A program made the translations under genes and the position numbers. Below are positions 52,286 through 61,830 of a stretch of DNA of 64,000 bases, in pieces. The stretch comes from Deltaproteobacteria bacterium (GTDB taxonomy: Bacteria > Desulfobacterota > Desulfuromonadia > Desulfuromonadales > Geopsychrobacteraceae), in assembly GCA_024280335.1 (NCBI GenBank), contig JAJRQI010000034.1, forward strand, positions 1-64,000, read 5' to 3'. The notes below the pieces were generated by a model. That model was not told the DNA's origin. It made no database searches and saw only the letters and a list, made by a program, of their open reading frames with translations. Within the stretch, counting starts at the first letter, position 1; every line of letters begins with the position of its first letter.

Positions 52286-53539
52286 CTATACCAGCCGATG
52301 GGCGTAAAGCGGAAACTGCAGACAGAGTTCCTTGACTTCGGCACGAATTTTCGCCAGTTCCGCCTCATTATCGATATTCTTTAAGGCCCGATCGATCCAA
52401 CCTGCCACCTTGACCATTTCAGGCTCTTTCAAACCGCGGGTCGTGGTTGCCGGGGTGCCGATACGTACTCCGCTGGTCACAAAAGGTGAACGGGTATCGT
52501 ACGGCACAGCGTTCTTATTGACCGTGATACCGGCCTTTTCCAGGGTTTCCTCAGCCACTTTTCCGGTCAGTTCAGTTCCGGTGAAATCGAGCAGCATCAG
52601 GTGATTATCGGTGCCGCCGGAGACCAGCTTGTAGCCTTTATTGATCAGTTCAGCGGCCAGCGCCTGAGCATTTCTGACCACCTGAGCGGCGTACTCCTTG
52701 AACTCCGGGGAGAGTGCTTCTTTCAGCGCCACCGCCTTGGCGGCGATCACGTGCATTAACGGGCCGCCTTGGATACCGGGAAAGATATTGCTGTTGAGCT
52801 TTTTGCTCCACTCCGCGGTACAGAGGATCATCCCGCCCCGGGGACCACGCAAGGTCTTGTGGGTGGTGGTGGTGACAAACTCAGCATAGGGCACCGGGTT
52901 AGGGTGTTCGCCGGCAGCAACCAGTCCAGCGATATGGGCCATATCGACCATCACCACCGCGCCGACTTCATCGGCAATGCGGCGAAAGGCGACAAAATCG
53001 ATGACCCGCGGGTAAGCACTGGCACCGACCACGATCAGTTTCGGCTTGTGCTCCTTGGCCAGCCTCTCAACCTCTTCGTAGTCAATAGTGCCGGTTTTCG
53101 GATTCAGGCCATAAGCGACGATATTGTAAAGTTTGCCGGAGAAGTTGACCGGTGAACCGTGCGTCAAGTGCCCGCCATGTGCCAGATTCATGCCGAGAAC
53201 CGTATCGCCAGGCTTGCAGACCGCCATGTAAACCGCCATATTGGCCTGGGATCCGGAGTGCGCCTGAACATTGACGTGCTCGGCCCCGAACAGTTCTTTT
53301 GCCCGATCAATGGCATACTGCTCAACGACATCAACCACTTCGCAGCCGCCATAATAACGCTTGCCGGGATAGCCTTCGGCATATTTGTTAGTCAGAACCG
53401 ACCCTTGAGCTTCAAGAACCGCTTCACTGACAAAGTTCTCCGAAGCAATAAATTCAAGGCCGTATTCCTGACGCTCGGTTTCACGAGCAATCGTTTCAGC
53501 GATTTCAGGATCAAATGCGGCAAGATTTTTCTGGTTCAT
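52286..53539 (-). CDS. glyA: Serine hydroxymethyltransferase
   Basis: A 417-residue PLP enzyme that interconverts serine and glycine and charges tetrahydrofolate. It shows [46 protein letters not shown] and the PLP lysine in [14 protein letters not shown]. It is in a nucleotide/one-carbon block with the deaminase and nrdR. Confidence 0.98.
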   Translation of the reverse strand: MNQKNLAAFDPEIAETIARETERQEYGLEFIASENFVSEAVLEAQGSVLTNKYAEGYPGKRYYGGCEVVDVVEQYAIDRAKELFGAEHVNVQAHSGSQANMAVYMAVCKPGDTVLGMNLAHGGHLTHGSPVNFSGKLYNIVAYGLNPKTGTIDYEEVERLAKEHKPKLIVVGASAYPRVIDFVAFRRIADEVGAVVMVDMAHIAGLVAAGEHPNPVPYAEFVTTTTHKTLRGPRGGMILCTAEWSKKLNSNIFPGIQGGPLMHVIAAKAVALKEALSPEFKEYAAQVVRNAQALAAELINKGYKLVSGGTDNHLMLLDFTGTELTGKVAEETLEKAGITVNKNAVPYDTRSPFVTSGVRIGTPATTTRGLKEPEMVKVAGWIDRALKNIDNEAELAKIRAEVKELCLQFPLYAHRLV

Positions 53540-53568
53540 CAGTTTCCTCCGGATTTACCTTTTTCGAA

Positions 53569-53604
53569 AATGAAAAGAACGGGGCAGGTTTTCCCTGCCC
53601 CGTT
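53569..53604 (-). terminator. Terminator between rpiB and glyA
   Basis: The perfect 10-bp stem ACGGGGCAGG/CCTGCCCCGT (53579-53588 and 53594-53603) is followed by UCUUUUC on the minus strand. Confidence 0.82.
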
Positions 53605-53610
53605 GATTGA

Positions 53611-54060
53611 TTATTGTTTCTGCAACCGCTGTTCGGCGGCGACTATCTTATCGAGTCGACTCTGGTGTCGGCCGCCGGCAAATTCAGTATCCAGCCAGAT
53701 TTCAACCAGTTTGAGGCCATCCTCCGGCGACAGAATCCGGCCACCAAGAATCAGGACATTGGCATTATTGTGTTCTTTAGCCATCTGCGCAGTAAACTCA
53801 TTATGAACCAATGCAGCGCGCACCCCTGGATACTTGTTGGCAATAATCGACATGCCGATACCGGTTCCACAGATCAGGATGCCGGACGCTATTTTTTCCG
53901 CGGCGACGGCCGCAGCAACTTTAGCACCGAAATCGGGATAATCAACCGAGTCAGTGCCGTCAGTACCGTAATCCTCACACGGCAGGCCACGCGCCTGCAG
54001 CATGTCACAGATTGTCTGCTTCAGTTCCAGCCCGCCATGATCACTTGCGACTGCAATCAT
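53611..54060 (-). CDS. rpiB: Ribose-5-phosphate isomerase B
   Basis: A 149-residue RpiB/LacAB family isomerase of the pentose phosphate pathway: IAVASDHGGLELKQTI at the start, YPDFGAKVAAAV and ILICGTGIGMSIIANKYPGVRAAL with the catalytic Cys. It lies 9 bp downstream of fabF. Confidence 0.95.
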   Translation of the reverse strand: MIAVASDHGGLELKQTICDMLQARGLPCEDYGTDGTDSVDYPDFGAKVAAAVAAEKIASGILICGTGIGMSIIANKYPGVRAALVHNEFTAQMAKEHNNANVLILGGRILSPEDGLKLVEIWLDTEFAGGRHQSRLDKIVAAEQRLQKQ

Positions 54061-54069
54061 CTGTTAACC

Positions 54070-55302
54070 TCAAATTCTACGGAAAGCCAGAGTAGCATTG
54101 GTGCCACCGAAGCCGAAGGAGTTCGACAGGGCAACTTTACAATCGACCTGACGGGCTTCGTTCGGCACATAGTCCAGATCACAGTCAGCATCCGGCTCAG
54201 CATAATTGATGGTCGGCGGAATCACACCGCGCTCCAGGGCCAAGGCGCAAAAAGCCGCTTCAATACCGCCTGCCGCACCCAGGCCATGGCCGGTCATACT
54301 TTTTGTCGAACTGACCATCAACCGCTTGGCGGCCTCACCAAAAACCGACTTGATCGCCATGGTTTCGTAGAGGTCATTGAAATGGGTCGAGGTCCCGTGT
54401 GCGTTGATATAATCGACATCTTCCGGATTCAGTCCGGCATTTTTCATGGACATCTTCATGCAACGCGCAGCACCTTCGCCGCCGGGGGATGGTTGCGTCA
54501 GATGATAGGCATCACTACTCAGGCCGTAACCAGCTATTTCACAGTAAATCTTGGCACCACGGGCCTTGGCGGCTGCGTATTCTTCAAGGATCAGAATGCC
54601 GGCACCTTCGGCCATGACAAAGCCATCACGATTCTTTTCAAACGGCCGGCTGGCCGCTTGCGGATCATCATTTCGGGTCGACAGCGCCTTCATAACGTTG
54701 AAACCGCCAATACCGAGCGGCGTGATGGTCGACTCGGTACCGCCGGCAAACATGGCATCCGCATCACCGCGAGCGATCATATGATAGGCGTCACCGATCG
54801 AGTGAGTCCCGGTGGCACAGGCGGAAACCGAAGCCAGGTTCGGTCCCTTGGCACCGAAGCGCATCGAAATATGTCCCGGTGCCAGGTTGATAATCAGCAT
54901 CGGAATAAAGAAGGGTGAAATACGCTTGTAGCCGCGATCGAGTAATACCTCATGATATTTTTCGATGGCAGGCAAGCCGCCGAGACCGGAACCGACCAGC
55001 ACTCCAACACGCTCTGCGTTCTCCTCGGTAATCTCCAGGCCCGAATCGTCCAAGGCCATTTCAGCTGCGGCCAAACCATATTGAATAAAGCGATCCATCT
55101 TCTTGATCTCTTTTTTCTCAATATAGTCTTCCGCGTTGAAATCCTTGACCTCACCGGCGATACGGGTCGGCAGCTCAGAGGCATCGAAACGGGTAATCGG
55201 GCCCAGACCCGACTGGCCGGCGGTAACGGCAGCCCAGTTCTTTTCCACACCGGTCCCCAGGGGAGACACGACACCAACACCGGTGACCACAACTCTACGC
55301 AT
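54070..55302 (-). CDS. fabF: 3-oxoacyl-ACP synthase II
   Basis: A 410-residue elongating ketosynthase. The catalytic Cys lies in [13 protein letters not shown] (about residue 163) and the two His in [11 protein letters not shown] and [13 protein letters not shown], with the C-terminal [13 protein letters not shown]. It is separated from acpP by a hairpin. Confidence 0.97.
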   Translation of the reverse strand: MRRVVVTGVGVVSPLGTGVEKNWAAVTAGQSGLGPITRFDASELPTRIAGEVKDFNAEDYIEKKEIKKMDRFIQYGLAAAEMALDDSGLEITEENAERVGVLVGSGLGGLPAIEKYHEVLLDRGYKRISPFFIPMLIINLAPGHISMRFGAKGPNLASVSACATGTHSIGDAYHMIARGDADAMFAGGTESTITPLGIGGFNVMKALSTRNDDPQAASRPFEKNRDGFVMAEGAGILILEEYAAAKARGAKIYCEIAGYGLSSDAYHLTQPSPGGEGAARCMKMSMKNAGLNPEDVDYINAHGTSTHFNDLYETMAIKSVFGEAAKRLMVSSTKSMTGHGLGAAGGIEAAFCALALERGVIPPTINYAEPDADCDLDYVPNEARQVDCKVALSNSFGFGGTNATLAFRRI

Positions 55303-55389
55303 GGGATTCTCTTTCCTTCGACAAGTAGTTACTCTTCATTCAACGTAAACTGTTCAGCTCAGAATTTGTTCGTTTCGACGGAAAACAGA

Positions 55390-55423
55390 ACGGTGGTGCC
55401 GGAAAAATATCCGACACCACCGT
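55390..55423 (-). terminator. Hairpin between acpP and fabF
   Basis: ACGGTGGTGTCGGA and TCCGGCACCACCGT pair with one mismatch, followed by UCUGUUUUCC on the minus strand. It probably lowers fabF expression relative to acpP. Confidence 0.65.
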
Positions 55424-55429
55424 AAATCA

Positions 55430-55663
55430 TCAGGAAGCGTTGTTGATGTAATCGACAGCGTCCTGAACTTTCTGGATTTTTTCTGCATCTTCGTCAGAAA
55501 TTTCCACGTCAAACTCTTCTTCGAGAGCCATAACCAGTTCGACGGTGTCGAGGGAATCGGCACCCAGATCATCCATGAATGCTGCTCCAGCAACAACCTG
55601 ACCTTCATCAACGCCCAACTGCTCTGCGACAATCTGCTTTACACGTTCTTCAATAGAAGCCAT
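55430..55663 (-). CDS. acpP: Acyl carrier protein
   Basis: A 77-residue acidic carrier with the phosphopantetheine serine in [19 protein letters not shown]. The ATG at 55663 gives the exact usual length; the upstream extension to 55699 is rejected. It lies between fabG and fabF. Confidence 0.98.
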   Translation of the reverse strand: MASIEERVKQIVAEQLGVDEGQVVAGAAFMDDLGADSLDTVELVMALEEEFDVEISDEDAEKIQKVQDAVDYINNAS

Positions 55664-55705
55664 TTGCTTTCCTCCTGTGTCGTTTTGGCTAAATGCCAAG
55701 CTTGT

Positions 55706-56446
55706 TTACATATACATCCCGCCGTTGACGCCAAGGACCTGACCGGTAATATAACCGGCATGGTCGGACGCCAAGTAAACTACTGCCTGAGCGACATCCT
55801 CGGCTTGACCGAGCCGCCCAAGCGGAATCTGTGCAGTCAGTTCTTGCCGGACTTTTTCCGACAGCTCCCTGGTCATATCGGTCTCGATAAAGCCTGGGGC
55901 AATAGCATTCACCGTCACCCCGCGTCGGGCCAGTTCACGGGCAATCGACTTGGTCAGACCGATCAGGCCGGCTTTACTGGCACTGTAATTGGCCTGCCCG
56001 GGATTGCCCATCATTCCGACCACCGATGAAATATTGATGATCCGTCCACTTCTCTGCTTGCTCATCAGTTTAGCCGCAGCACGGCTGAGCAGAAATGCCC
56101 CCTTGAGATTTGTGTCGAGTACCGCATCCCAGTCCTCGTCCTTCATCCGCAGCAGTAGTCCGTCACGGGTAATTCCGGCGTTATTGATGAGGATATCAAC
56201 CCTGCCGAACCTCTCAACTGCCGAAGCGATCAGCCTTTGCGCATCTTCCGTTACAGCAGCATCGGCCGTCACGGCTAACGCCTTACGACCCAGCGCTTCA
56301 ATCTCGGTAACCAGCTCCTGCAACGGCAGCAAAGAACGCGCAGCAACGACCAGATCAGCCCCCTGGGCGGCCAGAGCCAGTGCGACAGCGCGCCCGATCC
56401 CGCGTGAGGCCCCGGTGACAACAGCAACTTTATCAGTCAACATCAT
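55706..56446 (-). CDS. fabG: 3-oxoacyl-ACP reductase
   Basis: A 246-residue short-chain dehydrogenase with TGASRGIGRAVALAL, NNAGITRD, the catalytic Ser in NISSVVGMMG and YSASKAGL. It performs the NADPH step of fatty-acid elongation. Two ATG codons stand side by side at the start; GGAG lies upstream of both. Confidence 0.97.
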   Translation of the reverse strand: MMLTDKVAVVTGASRGIGRAVALALAAQGADLVVAARSLLPLQELVTEIEALGRKALAVTADAAVTEDAQRLIASAVERFGRVDILINNAGITRDGLLLRMKDEDWDAVLDTNLKGAFLLSRAAAKLMSKQRSGRIINISSVVGMMGNPGQANYSASKAGLIGLTKSIARELARRGVTVNAIAPGFIETDMTRELSEKVRQELTAQIPLGRLGQAEDVAQAVVYLASDHAGYITGQVLGVNGGMYM

Positions 56447-56473
56447 TTAACCACTCCGCCCAAATAGTAGCAA

Positions 56474-57394
56474 TCAATTAACCAGCTTCTGCAAGGTAGC
56501 AACTGAATCGACCTGCTGGGTGCGGGTTCCCTTGGCGATCCGTTTCACCAGCCCACTCAAAACCTTACCCGGACCAATTTCTACAAAGCTGTCGACACCG
56601 AGTCGGGCCATTTCTGCAACCGATTCATCCCAGCGGACCGGAGCACAAACTTGTCTCACCAGAAGCGGCTTGACTTGCGCCTCGGTATTGTAGGCTTTGG
56701 CCTCGACATTACCGACGACGGGACAAGTAAAGGCATTGATGGTAACTTCCGTCAAAACCTCCTCCAGTCTTTTTGCCGCAGGGTCCATTAATGCCGAATG
56801 GAAAGGCGCACTGACCGGCAACGGCAGCGCCCGTTTGGCACCAGCGGCTTTCGCCAGGTCCATGGCACGATTCACCGCCGTCGCGTGCCCGGCAATGACA
56901 ATCTGTCCTGGGCTGTTGAAGTTTGCCGGAGCAACCACTTCGCCCTGTGCCGCCTGACGACAGAGGGCTTCCAACGACTCGCGCTCGACGCCCATTATCG
57001 CAGCCATGGCACCAACGCCGACCGGTACCGCAGCCTGCATGAAGGTCCCACGCCGGCGGACAATCTGCACTGCATCAGCAAAGGTCAAGGCACCGGCACA
57101 AACCAGAGCGGAAAACTCGCCGAGTGAATGGCCTGCGGTGTAGCTCGGTGACAGATCGGTTTCCTGCTCGATGACCCGCAAGGCGGCAATACTGGCGGTC
57201 AAAATTGCCGGTTGGGTATTCGCGGTCAATTTGAGCTCATCCTCGGAACCGGCAAAGCAGAGTTTTGCCAGGTCAAAACCAAGAGCATCGGAAGCTTCTT
57301 CGAAAACCTGTTTGGCACAGGTAAAATTGTCGGCCAGATCCTTACCCATTCCGGAGAACTGCGAACCCTGACCGGGGAATACAAAAGCGATCAT
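56474..57394 (-). CDS. fabD: Malonyl-CoA:ACP transacylase
   Basis: A 306-residue acyltransferase: FVFPGQGSQFSGMGKDL at the start, the nucleophile serine in AGHSLGEFSAL (about residue 94) and the His in PVSAPFHSALM. It supplies malonyl-ACP. Confidence 0.97.
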   Translation of the reverse strand: MIAFVFPGQGSQFSGMGKDLADNFTCAKQVFEEASDALGFDLAKLCFAGSEDELKLTANTQPAILTASIAALRVIEQETDLSPSYTAGHSLGEFSALVCAGALTFADAVQIVRRRGTFMQAAVPVGVGAMAAIMGVERESLEALCRQAAQGEVVAPANFNSPGQIVIAGHATAVNRAMDLAKAAGAKRALPLPVSAPFHSALMDPAAKRLEEVLTEVTINAFTCPVVGNVEAKAYNTEAQVKPLLVRQVCAPVRWDESVAEMARLGVDSFVEIGPGKVLSGLVKRIAKGTRTQQVDSVATLQKLVN

Positions 57395-57419
57395 AAACGA
57401 ACCATCCTCAAAAAAAACA

Positions 57420-58403
57420 TTACCAGCGAATCAGGGTCGAGCCCCAGGTGAAGCCGCCGCCGAAAGCTGCCAGCAACAACAGATCCCCCTCTTTAAGCTG
57501 CCCACCACGGAAGGCCTCATCGATTGCCACCGGGATGGTCGCACCGGAAGTATTGCCATATCTGTGAACATTGATAAAACATTGCTCATCAGTCAACTTG
57601 AGTCGTTTGGCGGTCGCCTCGAGAATGCGGCGATTGGCCTGATGCGGGATAAACAGACTAACATCCTCAACTGTGCAGTCGTTGGCAGCAAGTGCCTCTT
57701 GCGAGACTTCGGTCAACGAACGAACGGCCACTTTGAAAACTTCGTTCCCCTGCATCTTCAGGAAAGAAAGTCTCTCGTCAAGACCCTGCTGAGAAGCTGG
57801 ATGCTTAGCGCCGAAACCGGGCTGATAGAGCAGATCGAGGTAACTGCCGTCTGAACGCATATGCGAAGAGATAATACCACGCTCGGTATCTTGAGCTTCC
57901 AGCACCACCGCCCCGGCACCATCGCCAAAAAGAATACAGGTATTCCGATCGGTCCAATCGATGATCCGACTTAAGATTTCCGCCCCGATCACCAACGCTT
58001 TCTTCCCGCGCCCTGCCTGAAGGAAATCTGAGGCAGAGCTTAAAGCATAGACAAAGCCGCTGCAAGCAGCTGAGACGTCGTATGCATAGGCATTTTTAGC
58101 AGCTAAATTATTCTGTACAATACAGGCAGTCGCCGGCCAGGGATAATCACCGGTAATCGTGCCCATCACAATCAGGTCGATCTCTTCCGGGGTGACGCCG
58201 GCAGCCTCCAGGGCGCGTTCAGCCGCCTTGGTAGCCAGATCAGAAGTCAGCTCGTCATCTGCGGCGATGCGACGTTCTTCGATCCCGGTCCGAGCAAAAA
58301 TCCAGTCGCTGGTGGTATCGACCATCTTCTCAATATCGGAATTCGCCCGAATTGTTTCTGGAAGATAGGAACCGGTACCGATTATGCGTGCTCTTTTCAA
58401 CAA
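57420..58403 (-). CDS. fabH: 3-oxoacyl-ACP synthase III
   Basis: A 327-residue initiating ketosynthase with Cys in DVSAACSGFVYAL (about residue 113), His in FIPHQANRRILE (about residue 254) and Asn in YGNTSGAT (about residue 284). It starts the fatty-acid cycle from acyl-CoA and malonyl-ACP. Confidence 0.97.
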   Translation of the reverse strand: MLKRARIIGTGSYLPETIRANSDIEKMVDTTSDWIFARTGIEERRIAADDELTSDLATKAAERALEAAGVTPEEIDLIVMGTITGDYPWPATACIVQNNLAAKNAYAYDVSAACSGFVYALSSASDFLQAGRGKKALVIGAEILSRIIDWTDRNTCILFGDGAGAVVLEAQDTERGIISSHMRSDGSYLDLLYQPGFGAKHPASQQGLDERLSFLKMQGNEVFKVAVRSLTEVSQEALAANDCTVEDVSLFIPHQANRRILEATAKRLKLTDEQCFINVHRYGNTSGATIPVAIDEAFRGGQLKEGDLLLLAAFGGGFTWGSTLIRW

Positions 58404-58446
58404 CTTACTCCTTTGCCAAACAAACTGAAATGCTCAGATGAGAGCC

Positions 58447-59433
58447 TCAGAGCAATTCAGCCAACTTTTCCTCAATACGGATTCGGGCAGATTCGCCAGC
58501 CTGGCGGATTGCAATACTGATTGCCACGGGGTCAGAACTGCCGTGGCAAATAATGCCGGTTCCAGCGATACCTAGCAACGGAGCGCCGCCATATTCTGCG
58601 GGATTTATCTTCTTTTTAAACGCCTTGAACGCGTTCAGGCTCAAAAGGTAACCGATTCGGGCGAAAAAACGATTCTGGATTTCACGGCGCAGCATGGCAC
58701 CGATCGCTACGGCCAATCCTTCGGAGACTTTCAACAGCACATTGCCGACAAAGCCGTCACAGACAACCACATCGACCGAACCATTATAGACATCGCCACC
58801 CTCTACATAACCTAGGTAGTTCAGGTTTGAGCCTTTGAGCAACTGATGCGTTTCACGCGTCAAGTCGTTGCCTTTTTTTTCTTCTTCGCCATTGGAGAGC
58901 AATCCGACCCGCGGCCTGCGTTTGCCGAGTACATGCTCAACGTAAATGCTGCCCATGATCGCGAACTGATAGAGATGGCTCGGCTTGCAGTCGACGTTAG
59001 CGCCCATATCGAGGACCATGGTCTGGTCTTCTAGATTCGGCATCAGGGACGCAATTGCCGGGCGTTCTATCCCCTTCACCCGTTTGAGCACGGCCATTCC
59101 GGCGGCCATGGTCGCGCCGGAGTTACCAGCACTGACCACTGCGGCAGCATCACCCTGCTTCACCAAGTCATAAGCAACCCGGATTGAAGAGTCCTTCTTT
59201 TTGCGAACCACATCCGAAGCAGAATCCTCCATGCCGACCACTTGACTGGCATGATGAATTTTAAGGCTGAGACCATCGGTCTGGTGATTATCGAGCTCCG
59301 CCTGAATTTTACCTGCATCGCCAACCAGGATGACATTACTCCCCCATTGACGACAGGCAGCAACGGCACCGGCAACCTCGGCAACGGGGGCATTGTCACC
59401 ACCCATTGCATCAACAGCAATATTCAACGACAT
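58447..59433 (-). CDS. plsX: Phosphate acyltransferase PlsX
   Basis: A 328-residue enzyme making acyl-phosphate from acyl-ACP for phospholipid synthesis. [12 protein letters not shown] at the start, [11 protein letters not shown] and [10 protein letters not shown] are typical. It sits in the rpmF-plsX-fabH order found in many bacteria. Confidence 0.97.
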   Translation of the reverse strand: MSLNIAVDAMGGDNAPVAEVAGAVAACRQWGSNVILVGDAGKIQAELDNHQTDGLSLKIHHASQVVGMEDSASDVVRKKKDSSIRVAYDLVKQGDAAAVVSAGNSGATMAAGMAVLKRVKGIERPAIASLMPNLEDQTMVLDMGANVDCKPSHLYQFAIMGSIYVEHVLGKRRPRVGLLSNGEEEKKGNDLTRETHQLLKGSNLNYLGYVEGGDVYNGSVDVVVCDGFVGNVLLKVSEGLAVAIGAMLRREIQNRFFARIGYLLSLNAFKAFKKKINPAEYGGAPLLGIAGTGIICHGSSDPVAISIAIRQAGESARIRIEEKLAELL

Positions 59434-59451
59434 AATCGACTGAATACCGGC

Positions 59452-59634
59452 TTAGATATCGTCGCTGTTGATAATTTCTTTGCCCTTATAGGTACCGCAG
59501 TTGGCACAAACACGGTGAGGCTGTTTAGGTTCCTGACATTGGGGGCAGGTAGAAATACCCGGTGCGGAAATCGCATCATGGGCACGGCGCATATTTTTTT
59601 TCGATTTGGATGTTTTCTTCTTTGGTACTGCCAT
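59452..59634 (-). CDS. rpmF: Ribosomal protein bL32
   Basis: A 60-residue 50S protein: [20 protein letters not shown], with zinc-binding CPQC and CANC pairs (the C+ form). It lies between yceD and plsX. Confidence 0.98.
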   Translation of the reverse strand: MAVPKKKTSKSKKNMRRAHDAISAPGISTCPQCQEPKQPHRVCANCGTYKGKEIINSDDI

Positions 59635-59710
59635 CGACTTTCTCCTTATACCGGACAGTCCTGTCCGACTTTGTTGTATTAAGCAGGCTTACACCTGGCG
59701 TTGGTCCTGG

Positions 59711-60262
59711 TCAATCTGACCTGTCGAGCTTCAGCCCGGCTAGAGCTGTAAATTTATTGTCAAAAAGTTTCTTCTCACAGGTACAGGGCTCTTCATTGAG
59801 ATCGCATCCACACTCCAGGCAGAGGCCCTGACAACCCTCACTGCAAAGAGGAGCAATCGGCAATGCCATCACAACCTGTTCCTGCAACGGTTGCAGGAGG
59901 TCAAGGATTTCATCTTTGTAATAGACAATGCCCAATTCATCCGCATCCAGTTCCAGCTCTTCCACTTCATCCGTAGCAGAATCTTTAATCAGCGGGGTAA
60001 ATGTCAGAGTGAAATCACCGGCAACCCGCTGTTCAAAAGGTTGCAGACAATGACCACAGGTCAAGGCAACCCACGTGGCAAAGGATCCGTCAACTTCGAC
60101 AATTTGTCCTGACTTCTGCAGGTGCAGCTTAAAAACCAGACGATCGGTAAAGAGCTGTTCTTCCTGTCCCTGTAGATCCAGCAACAGCGGAAAGTCGTCA
60201 AACTCCCCGGAAAATTCCCAGGATAAACCGCTATCGCCGATGTCTTTTAAATCAAGGCGCAT
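59711..60262 (-). CDS. YceD/DUF177 family protein
   Basis: A 183-residue protein of the DUF177 family, found before rpmF in most bacteria and linked to 23S rRNA and L32 homeostasis. It shows VALTCGHCLQPFEQ and a C-terminal CSEGCQGLCLECGCDLNEEPCTCE cysteine block, which could bind zinc or Fe-S. ATG 60262 has GGAGAGGGCG just upstream; the longer frame to 60376 is rejected. Confidence 0.92.
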   Translation of the reverse strand: MRLDLKDIGDSGLSWEFSGEFDDFPLLLDLQGQEEQLFTDRLVFKLHLQKSGQIVEVDGSFATWVALTCGHCLQPFEQRVAGDFTLTFTPLIKDSATDEVEELELDADELGIVYYKDEILDLLQPLQEQVVMALPIAPLCSEGCQGLCLECGCDLNEEPCTCEKKLFDNKFTALAGLKLDRSD

Positions 60263-60481
60263 CGCCCTCTCCAGAGCAAAAGTTGACAGTATAAAAAGAG
60301 CCTGAATCATGTCAAGGGAAAAGGTCCCGAACGGTAGGTTCAGAACGGCGAGGTTTTTTAGCTTATCGACCCGCAATTTGCAAGGTTTTTTTTGTTAAGA
60401 ATAAGTGCTAAGGATACTGACGGAAAGAAATATGACAAAAAAGAGGTGGCTTTTCCAAACCGAAAAAGGCAAATAGAGGTA

Positions 60482-61180
60482 ATGACAGAAACCGAAACCC
60501 TGCGGGCGCTCGACAACCTGCTCAAGATCATGGCAACCTTGAGAGCAGAGAACGGTTGTCGCTGGGACAAAGAGCAGACCGCACAAAGCCTTAAACCCTA
60601 CATTCTGGAAGAAACCTACGAATTGCTTGAAGCGATCGATCAAGGAGATTCACAAGAAATCTGTGATGAACTGGGAGACCTGCTGTTACAGGTCGTCTTT
60701 CAAGCACAGATATTTTCGGAATCGGGGCAGTTCACGATCAAGGATGTTGCCGAGTCGATAAGCAGCAAACTGATAAGACGCCATCCGCACATCTTCTCTA
60801 CTGCAAGTTACGAGGGGCACCAGCAACGCTGGGAAGAAATCAAACGTCAGGAACGTAGCGCGCGAGGCCAGTCCAATAAAGTTGCTGAGAGCATTCCGAA
60901 CACACTGCCAGCACTCAAACGAGCCCAAAAAGCACTGGGTAAGAGCCTATCTATAGAGAGTTATATGGATATTGATAAAGTGATAGACGAACTAACTGGC
61001 CTGAAAGAATTGCGCAAATCCAAAAAACCAAACGCGCCGGAACTCACTAAAACATTCGGCCGGATTCTATTGTCTGTAACCTGCTTAGCCCAGTCGATGG
61101 GAATTGACGCTGAAGACTCCCTGCGCAACAATACCAACAAAATGATCGAGGAAATTGACAATTCAAAAGAGCCTCTTTAA
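60482..61180 (+). CDS. mazG: Nucleoside triphosphate pyrophosphohydrolase MazG
   Basis: A 232-residue all-alpha NTP pyrophosphatase that removes aberrant nucleotides. The N-terminal MazG module has the metal motif EETYELLEAIDQGDSQEICDELGD (about residues 43-66) and RRHPHIF; the second, more diverged module fills the C-terminal half. It is shorter than E. coli MazG by about 30 residues. ATG 60482 has AGAGG upstream. Confidence 0.92.
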   Translation: MTETETLRALDNLLKIMATLRAENGCRWDKEQTAQSLKPYILEETYELLEAIDQGDSQEICDELGDLLLQVVFQAQIFSESGQFTIKDVAESISSKLIRRHPHIFSTASYEGHQQRWEEIKRQERSARGQSNKVAESIPNTLPALKRAQKALGKSLSIESYMDIDKVIDELTGLKELRKSKKPNAPELTKTFGRILLSVTCLAQSMGIDAEDSLRNNTNKMIEEIDNSKEPL

Positions 61181-61437
61181 GGTCATAATTTCTGAAGCCA
61201 GCGGAAAATAAACACTTTTGATGTTCGTCCACATTTTCTGTTGATAAACTGTTGAAAAAGCTGTTGAAGGAAAGCAAAAGACAGGAAGGAGCGCCCCCCA
61301 CTGCTACCTGCCTGTTTTTTAGGCACAAATAAAATATCCGTATTTTCGAATAGTTACATGGCATCCATGCAATCAGCTGTCAATTACCAGATAACGCACC
61401 AGGCTAATTTATATTTTCTTATAAAAAGGCAGAACAA

Positions 61438-61830
61438 ATGTTTATAAGGCTTCTTATTATCTTCACTTTGGTCCCGATTGTAGAATTATACGTGTTGATC
61501 GAAGCGGGGCAGCAAATCGGCATCGTACCAACGATCGGCTTGATCTTTTTAACCGGAATCGCCGGAGCCTTTCTGGCAAGAACGCAGGGGTTTCAACTGA
61601 TCAATCGGATTCAAAACGACCTGAATGCCGGCCGGGTGCCAGCGAATGAGATGATTGATGGCGCAATGATTCTAGCCGGCGGCCTGCTACTTTTGACCCC
61701 GGGCTTCTGCACCGACCTGTTCGGCTTCATCCTGCTCACCCCGCTGACGCGGAACAGCCTGAAAGGCTGGTTGAAAGTCTGGCTGGAGAGGAAAATAGCC
61801 CGCGGCGATATTCGCATTCAACGTTTTTGA
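61438..61830 (+). CDS. fxsA: FxsA family membrane protein
   Basis: A 130-residue protein with three to four hydrophobic segments and the FxsA pattern (VPIVELYVLIEAGQQIG, GAFLARTQG, LLLTPGFCTDLFGFILLTP). In E. coli, overproduced FxsA alleviates F exclusion of phage T7; its normal role is unclear. Its 3' end overlaps the convergent murJ gene by 13 bp. Confidence 0.92.
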   Translation: MFIRLLIIFTLVPIVELYVLIEAGQQIGIVPTIGLIFLTGIAGAFLARTQGFQLINRIQNDLNAGRVPANEMIDGAMILAGGLLLLTPGFCTDLFGFILLTPLTRNSLKGWLKVWLERKIARGDIRIQRF